Assembly (NCBI GenBank): GCA_027605045.1
Contig: JAQFWX010000005.1
Coordinates: 1,488,001 to 1,552,000 of the forward strand
Reading direction: 5' to 3'
Source: Phallus indusiatus
Taxonomy: Eukaryota; Basidiomycota; Agaricomycetes; Phallales; Phallaceae
Length of the DNA stretch: 64,000 nt
This document shows, in pieces, positions 57,901 through 64,000 of this stretch. The notes beneath the pieces were generated by a model. That model was given only the letters and a program-made list of their open reading frames with translations. It was not told where the DNA came from and made no database searches. Positions within the stretch are counted from its first letter, which is position 1. Each line of letters begins with the position of its first letter. Position numbers and translations under genes: made by a program.

Positions 57901-59773
57901 ATGATGCATCTCAGGTCCGGAGTCCTCTCCTTCAGGCCCTCAGTGCTATAGTGAGTCAAACATTTTCGAACCTTCAGCTATAATGCGGCCCCCCGACGTT
58001 GACTGTCAATTAGTGGACACGACGGATCCGGAATGCCGAGAGACTGTTAACCTTCCTAAATTTCGAAGAAGGTTGACAAGTTGAACAAAACCTTTTGATA
58101 CCAATTTACGCCGACGATCAGCTTGGTACATGCCATAGCTTAGAAAAGTCCCACCAATTAATCAAAGCCTGACGTTGACAATTTTTCTTGGGTACATCAA
58201 CCAATGAAACCTCAACACTCTATCTCAGAAGAATAATAATGATAACAAGAAACACAGACACGCAGCACCAAAATGATTGATTAAAAAATTGTTAGATATC
58301 ATAAGAATGTGATATATATTTATATAACCCAATTTGCCAAATGTACATACATACATTATACTGAACCATGTGCTTCATCAACTCCGTCAATGTGCAATGT
58401 GCTACAAACCTGTTCAGAAATTTACCCGACAATTATACGACGGGATGCTCCCTTTCTATAAAGGAAAATTAATCTTTCTGAAATACCCTTTCATTAATGT
58501 TAATATTTGTTGAAGGGTCTTTGGGAAGTCGGGAAGTCTAAGATTTAAGCTCAAAGATCGACGCGCACTATAGGAAGAGTGCTATATTACTTTATAGGCG
58601 AAGAAGGTTGGGAAGGAGAGCTTCTCCCGGATTCCCTCTTAGCTGTGACCATCAAGAGTTGGTGCACAACGGTGAAAGAGCAGCTTAAATAAAGGAAAGA
58701 ATATTGTATTCGGACATGGTATATCCCAAAAAGATACCCCCTTTCCTATATACATTACATGCATTTCAAGTTCTTCTTCTTCTTCTTACTGTTAAAAGAG
58801 AAGGCGGAAAAAGGAATTCCATTTGAACACGAGATCTCGGAAATTTTTTATTACTATTACACTTCTACCATAACATTAATATCACACTCTTCAGGTTGTG
58901 TTTTTACTTTGATACGGACCCACCCATCTCTCAGTTCGGTTGGAACGCCAATTCCGACTCAGAATATTCCACACCCTTAGTCCCTTCAAAATTTTGATTG
59001 ACCTTTTTAAAAGATCGGACTCGGATCTCCACTAGCACATTAAACACCCCGAAATTTGAGTCTCTCCAAAAACGAATCATTTTTGTCCAAGTACAATACA
59101 TTCCCGAATTAATCCTTTGGATTCATACTCTGAAAGGATAATTTTTTCCATTTTTCTTTTTACTACGATGCAATCAAGATCCGGACTCACTGCCATATCA
59201 TGATCATGCACCGTGACCTCAGACCCACGCGTCCTCTGAATCCTTCCCTTGCCAACATTAATATATAATACCAATGGTTACGTATATAACTCATTTTACG
59301 ATCCCGAGTTCGCGCGTTCTGAACGACTGAAAGTGGAAGGCGGAAGAAGTGCCCGCCGGATATCTCCTTTTTGTTTTTCCCGGACGCACGTATCGGTACA
59401 ATGTACATGTGTACATCGTGCGTAACAAGGTAAACCTAGTTTGTTTATTGGACATTGGACAATTAGAAGTGCGAAGGCCAAAACATTTTTCTGTTACATA
59501 ATATTTGAGTTTTTAAATACAAGGGTAACTTCAATTTCAAATACTGAAGAGAGCGGGTGATAACCAATAGATATCTGAAGAAAGAGAGCAGGAAATTGGC
59601 GGGCAAATAAGTAGAAATAAAAGGACAGCCCACTGTTCAAATCTTGTAAGCGATATTGGAAGGGCCAAATTGACCAACACAAAAGGAAAAACAATACAAA
59701 CACGCAGCGCTCACAAGAAAAAAGAAAAAGAGAGAACAAGGAAGTAATAATAAGACTCGGAGGAGACGGAAAG
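54916..59773. other. 4.9 kb gene-poor region
   Basis: The longest interval without a clear gene. It is flanked by the upstream side of the disordered-protein gene and the 3' end of the Zn2Cys6 gene. ORFs at 55253-55513, 56199-56636 and 58759-58980 (plus) show no family signal and are probably chance. A promoter-like stretch (TTTTATAG at about 56265, then CT/CCAT-rich DNA to 56560) leads toward the small ORF at 56898. A TTCTTC repeat is at 58768-58786. AT content rises after 57100. No transposon ends, tRNA or long repeats were seen by eye. Confidence 0.5.
56898..57110 (+). CDS. Possible small protein gene, 70 codons
   Basis: The ATG at 56898 sits behind CTTCTTCTCTCTCCAG and ATCAAAACAAAATCATA, a classic fungal CT-rich leader, acceptor-like CAG and A-rich start context. 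It opens MSQTLRETSLAVSSLFSLPS and ends MRKLYGPSEYSGTPATATSY then AS. There is a mildly hydrophobic N-terminal patch but no clear signal peptide, and no CaaX end (so not a mating pheromone). No family recognised. Confidence 0.35.
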   Translation: MSQTLRETSLAVSSLFSLPSFFFKSTATQPLGNSLNRFDDNSDGKKFTMRKLYGPSEYSGTPATATSYAS

Positions 59774-62700
59774 TCAAGTCGTGATTCCCAGGCCAGCTAC
59801 AAGATTTTGCCATACGCCATCATCATCCATGAATGGGTAGTTTTCTTCTGGCTGATATATCATGGTATTGGTATAGCCCTGACCGGCCTGATCTTGCATC
59901 ATGTCAGACCACGATGAAGTAGTGCCTCCCTGGGATTGAGACTGAGATTGTTGCTGTTGCGGTTGTTGCTGCATAGGAGACATGTAACCATATGGTAGAG
60001 TCAACATCTCTACCGGAATATCGAGTTGAGATGGTGCCTGTGACACCGGCATCGAGACTGGCGGTTGTTGCTGTTGTTGCTGTTGTTGTTGTCGGAAAGT
60101 ATCGAGGTCCGATACCGCGACTTGATTGGACATTTGATTCGGATACATTTGCGGTGAAATAGCACTGTTCAAACTCCCGTAATCCATAAGTGTCTGGAAT
60201 AGGCCAGTTTGCTGAGAAGGTGATATTCCGCCTATTGTATCATTGAGATTGGCAACACTGACACCGGCACTACTTGTCGTTGTCGTCGTCGTGGTTGCCG
60301 GATTCTGCAATGGTATATCATTCCCTCCAAAATATAACCGCCTCTCTTTCATATCTCGCTCCAAAACAGCATTCATATCTTCCAAAAGTGTAGGGTGTAA
60401 ATCTCCCACGGGTGCAGCGCTCGGGGGCGAATCTGATGATGTAGCACTGGACGGAGTCGCCGAAGTCATAGAAGACATTGTTGTCGCGGACGATGGCCCT
60501 TTGGGCGACCGAACCACTCTAGCAGATCCGGCAAGTAAACTCAAGCCCAATCCAATTCCGTCATTGCCCGAATTGAGATAGTTCGTGCTAACCCCAGTTT
60601 CGAGTGCTCGCCGAGCTTTTTCGCGGAGTTGGCCAACAGTTTTCTGTGTACGCAAAATGACAAGTGAGCGTTCTTTTTCCCCCTCAAGAATCAAAAAACC
60701 AAGATCGGTGATATGATAAGATTGATGGCCGTTCATTTTTTTCCATCAAAAAAAAAACGAAACAACAAGAAGAATAAAACCCTGATTTTGACTACTTGAC
60801 TTACTAGTGCACGCTTCGGGCGGTCGTGCTGGGAATCACGGCCAGCCCACTGACATAATTGCGAATAGATCGCTTCCATGGACACCATAGCTTCCGGTGC
60901 TAAAACACAGCGGGGATGTTGAATAACAACCGAGCTCACGATAATCTATCACAGAACAGAACCAAGAAAAGTGTCATGTCAATGCCAGTGTCAGAATCAT
61001 AACATAGGTTGGTGTCAGCGCCACCCGGGTGGTCTTTCCCGCAGCGCAGAAGCCAAATTCTAAAATAAACAACGTACCGCACTGGCCAAAGCATGTGTCC
61101 AAAACACCCTTTTATTTCAAAGACACAAATAAAAAGGGGAAATCTGGTTAGTTATGAAGATCCAAGAGATCCGATCAATGAAAATGAACACAGCTCACCA
61201 GAAACGACAAGGCAAATCAGGTTCGACTTCGAGAAGAAAACCGAATAATTTAATTATTACTTGTGCAGCACGCAATACAGCAAAGAAGGACGGTGAATAA
61301 CGGCTAGTCCTGAGGTAATCCTGGGTTGGGATGGAACAAACTCTGACAAAATAATTTCTATGGAGATAAATGATGACTGTGAAGATAGGGGTTATATAAA
61401 TAACATGTTAGCAATAGTACTTTCGCCGACCACTCACGAGTTTCCTTTGCCGCGAGGACGTAGAAGTTGCACATGACGCCTCCTTTGGTCAGATGTTTCA
61501 AGTCATCCACGCAAACCTGTTCCAACAAGGTATTCAAATTAGGGACTTTGGTTCTAAACATAGAAATCGGCCTCACATTCAGACTGCCAACAGGACTGCC
61601 AAACACATCTTCAGCACAGTCACGGAGTTTCCGGTCCATAAGTATAACGTCACTGTATTTACGTTTCGAACTGCTTAATACAAATTCCGCGAATTCTGTA
61701 AGGATTGTGGACGTCAGCAATTCGAGACGGTACCGATCTGAAAGAAAAAAGCATTGAAAAAGGCGTTAACATAATGAAAATCACAATGAAACATTAAAGT
61801 TTATGCTTTAACCTCCATGTTTGACTCGTCCATCTGTAAGTTGCACAGGCTGGTCCGGGCTGATTCCACAGTCGATACACTGCCTTGATAACGGCGGTGG
61901 TTTACCAAAGGCCAAACCTAAAAAGACAAATCAAAAACAAATCAGAGAAGTTATACGTGCATTCTTCATTAAAAAATTCCAACCCTATAAAACCGTTTAA
62001 ACGCGTTAGAAATATCTTTCTTAAAAAAAGACATGATAACAAAATGAACCTGAAAAGAATTGAATCGGACGATTTGCCAGAGCAGCGATCGTCTTTCTTC
62101 AACAACCGACGGTGGAAGGTTCCACGCTCGACTACTGCGATCTGATTGATATATTTAACCGAGTATCACACGGCTGCTTCAAAAATGATGACTTACGTAG
62201 TCCCATCTGAAAAAAAAAATGGTCATAGCAACATTGATAAGTACCCCAAGCACCGACAAAACGACACGAACATTCACTGCGATACTTGTTGCAAGAGATA
62301 ATAATGACCACACAATTTCAGGTGTATTGTTTTCATCCAGAAGCATGTGGTAAAAAACCATTAACATCTACCGCCAAACGTAAATCGAAATGGAAATCAG
62401 TGCAAGGAATAGCAAGTTTAATCACCAAAACACGAATTGTTGGGAGACTGGGGTTTTCAAGCATGGACTTCTCGCCGGACAAAGCAGCTTTGGCAAGTTG
62501 GTGGTATCGCGTCGCATTCTGGTGGGATGTCGCCGAGTCTTCTTTTGATGAATTGCGCAGATCAAGGCACGAGGCGATGCCAAAGCTCATGAAAAGCGTT
62601 GCAGCATGGACGAGCGGATACGAAGGATTTGACACTGAAGGGACAGGGAGTTTATACACAGGTTCGAAAATGGTTTCTTCTACGACGTTTTGGGGTATTG

Positions 62701-63936
62701 ACGAATACCTGTAATGGTTTGAAACGTCATGAAATCGAGCTCAAAAAAGGTCTCGACTTACATCCATGCAGCGCTTTCGAAATAAATGTCTCGTAGTCTC
62801 CTTGACTCTCCGTGATCGGGAAGGTAGACGTTGAGGTGCTCACGAATGGCACTTTCGGGAACGCTGATGAATAATGGATAAAGTATTGAATCCTTAATTG
62901 GATCAAGTGCCTCCACACGTTGTCCGTCATCTCCAATTGTCCGCTTGGGCAAGTCACTTAGTTCATGCTGTCAAAACCTGTTGAGCACCGAATTGAGTAT
63001 TTCAAAGGGGGTTGCTTACATGATAGTAACTCTGAATGTCATAAACATCAGGGGATTAGGAGTGAATTGTCTCTTTGGGCGAGTGAATTAAGGGGAACAT
63101 ACCTCCATCCCTGCACTGTGACCATAGAAGCTAGCAGTGCCAGATTCGGGATCTATAGCCAATGTTCCAATTGATTCTTCTAGCCCCGTGTTCTCATCTT
63201 CAGCCTCCGTCGTGTCTGGAAGACATGTGCCGATAAGGTTTTTGTCTTGGCTATGGCTTTATGACCTACCATCCTCAACAAGCAACGGGTGTGGTTCCTC
63301 CGAGTGCTTCGTTTGTAGGGACTCTAAAGCTTCCTATAGATTTGTTATTTCAGTGATATGTATCAAGAGAAGAGTATGATTAAAAACCTCTAGTTGTTTG
63401 ATTCTTTCCGACATCCTTGCCACAACGTTTGTTCCCTTTTTGCTAAGCTGAGGGTTTTTCCTATTGTTCATGAGTCATATAGGCCTACGTATGTTCAGCC
63501 ACGAGGGAAAGAATACCGTGGTCGAGTGATGAGTGACGCTACGGAGAATGGAGTCAGATCCTCTTATTAATTCTGAAGTCGTGATCGCATACATTCAGGG
63601 CATAATGCAGCTAAACCCCGGCGACGGCTGGCAGGGGTGGAGGAATACCAGATCAAGATGTTGAAATTCTTTCCCAGGAAATCTTTGAACGCACCACGAT
63701 GAACATGGAAACTGTCTGTCGCATTTTCTAAGATTGGAATCACAGTGTTTGGATCAGAAAATTCGGAACTGGAAGAGCCTGAAAGATGGTGAATTACAAT
63801 TTGAGTCTGCGGTGATTATCAGCAAATATGTTGGTCAAAATGGGTGATTCGTGCGAGTAGAACTAAGACCATCCAACCTTCTACACTCCGCACATGATAT
63901 AATTTTCTCCTTTTTGCTTGATTCCTCGCGTTTCAT
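59774..63936 (-). CDS. Zn2Cys6 fungal-specific transcription factor
   Basis: A nuclear DNA-binding regulator. The start at 63936 gives MKREESSKKEKIISCAECRR, then by splicing KCDRQFPCSSC and RRRGLAALCPE, a Zn2Cys6 cluster. The linker/coiled coil TNVVARMSERIKQLEEALES and EEPHPLLVED follow, typical of one agaricomycete subfamily. The fungal_trans region reads FISVPESAIREHLNVYLPD, HAATLFMSFGIASCLDLRNS, YHQLAKAALSGEKSMLENPS, LAFGKPPPLSRQCIDCGISP and RLELLTSTILTEFAEFVLSS. The C-terminal part holds VVIQHPRCVLAPEAMVSMEA and a Ser/Thr/Gln-rich activation-like tail with polyQ, ending DGVWQNLVAGLGITT at 59774. Ten or more introns. The exon-1 junction gives unusually short spacing in the zinc cluster. 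Target genes unknown. Confidence 0.88.
60065..60092 (-). repeat. CAA/CAG repeat coding polyglutamine
   Basis: A GTT/GCT triplet run on the plus strand encodes nine or ten glutamines in the C-terminal region of the Zn2Cys6 factor, in a Q/P/S-rich context typical of activation domains. Confidence 0.85.
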
Positions 63937-64000
63937 CAGTGACTAGACGGTGGAAATGAGAAGGAAAGACAGACGAGACCGGCAAGGTCGTGCAACCGGT

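Noticed and set aside
58759..58980. ORF starting in a TTC microsatellite
   Set aside because: A phenylalanine run from the repeat, with no further support.

Overview
This 64 kb window is nuclear DNA of a filamentous basidiomycete, most likely an agaricomycete. I infer this from genes split by many short introns (about 45-70 nt, GTNNGN donors, CTNA-type branch points) and from several families I know mainly from mushroom-forming fungi: a Zn2Cys6 factor of the MSERIKQLE type, a WW-like membrane protein and orphan seven-helix proteins. I see no transposon, CRISPR array, tRNA or rRNA gene. Most genes are single-copy housekeeping loci.

Left part (1-14910): the 5' half of a UDP-glucose:glycoprotein glucosyltransferase (minus, running off the left edge); a FYVE-SAP-SAP-RING ubiquitin ligase (minus); NOP56 (plus); a PITH-domain protein (plus); a zinc alcohol dehydrogenase with a TATA box (plus); a small four-helix membrane protein (plus); ATP10 (minus); ribosomal protein uL15/RPL28 (minus); RNA polymerase subunit RPB11 (plus).

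Middle part (15377-33164): a cytochrome P450; a small apparently frameshifted gene; an orphan 7TM protein with a Cys-rich ectodomain; a KEN-box nuclear protein; the SNARE TLG1, divergent from the rRNA dimethylase DIM1 across 135 bp; a large five-domain assimilatory nitrite reductase with GATA sites in its promoter; and a second 7TM protein resembling the first.

Right part (34318-63936): a Mahogunin-type RING ligase whose RING is split by a long insertion; a small spliced unknown gene; condensin subunit YCG1/CAP-G; a Ragulator roadblock subunit with a low-complexity insertion; a WW-like multi-helix membrane protein; YRA1/ALYREF; mitochondrial GTPase MTG1 with an altered G4 motif; a long disordered nuclear protein whose reading frames join awkwardly; a 4.9 kb gene-poor stretch; and a Zn2Cys6 transcription factor complete at its N-terminus near the right edge.

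The genes do not form one pathway. Recurrent themes are ribosome biogenesis (NOP56, DIM1, MTG1, uL15), mRNA synthesis and export (RPB11, YRA1), ER/Golgi traffic and quality control (UGGT, TLG1, two RING ligases) and nutrient response (nitrite reductase, Ragulator, 7TM proteins). The most unusual items are the 7TM pair, the insertions splitting conserved domains, several altered signature residues and the unresolved frame junctions. CDS coordinates are start-to-stop spans including introns; splice sites were inferred by eye.
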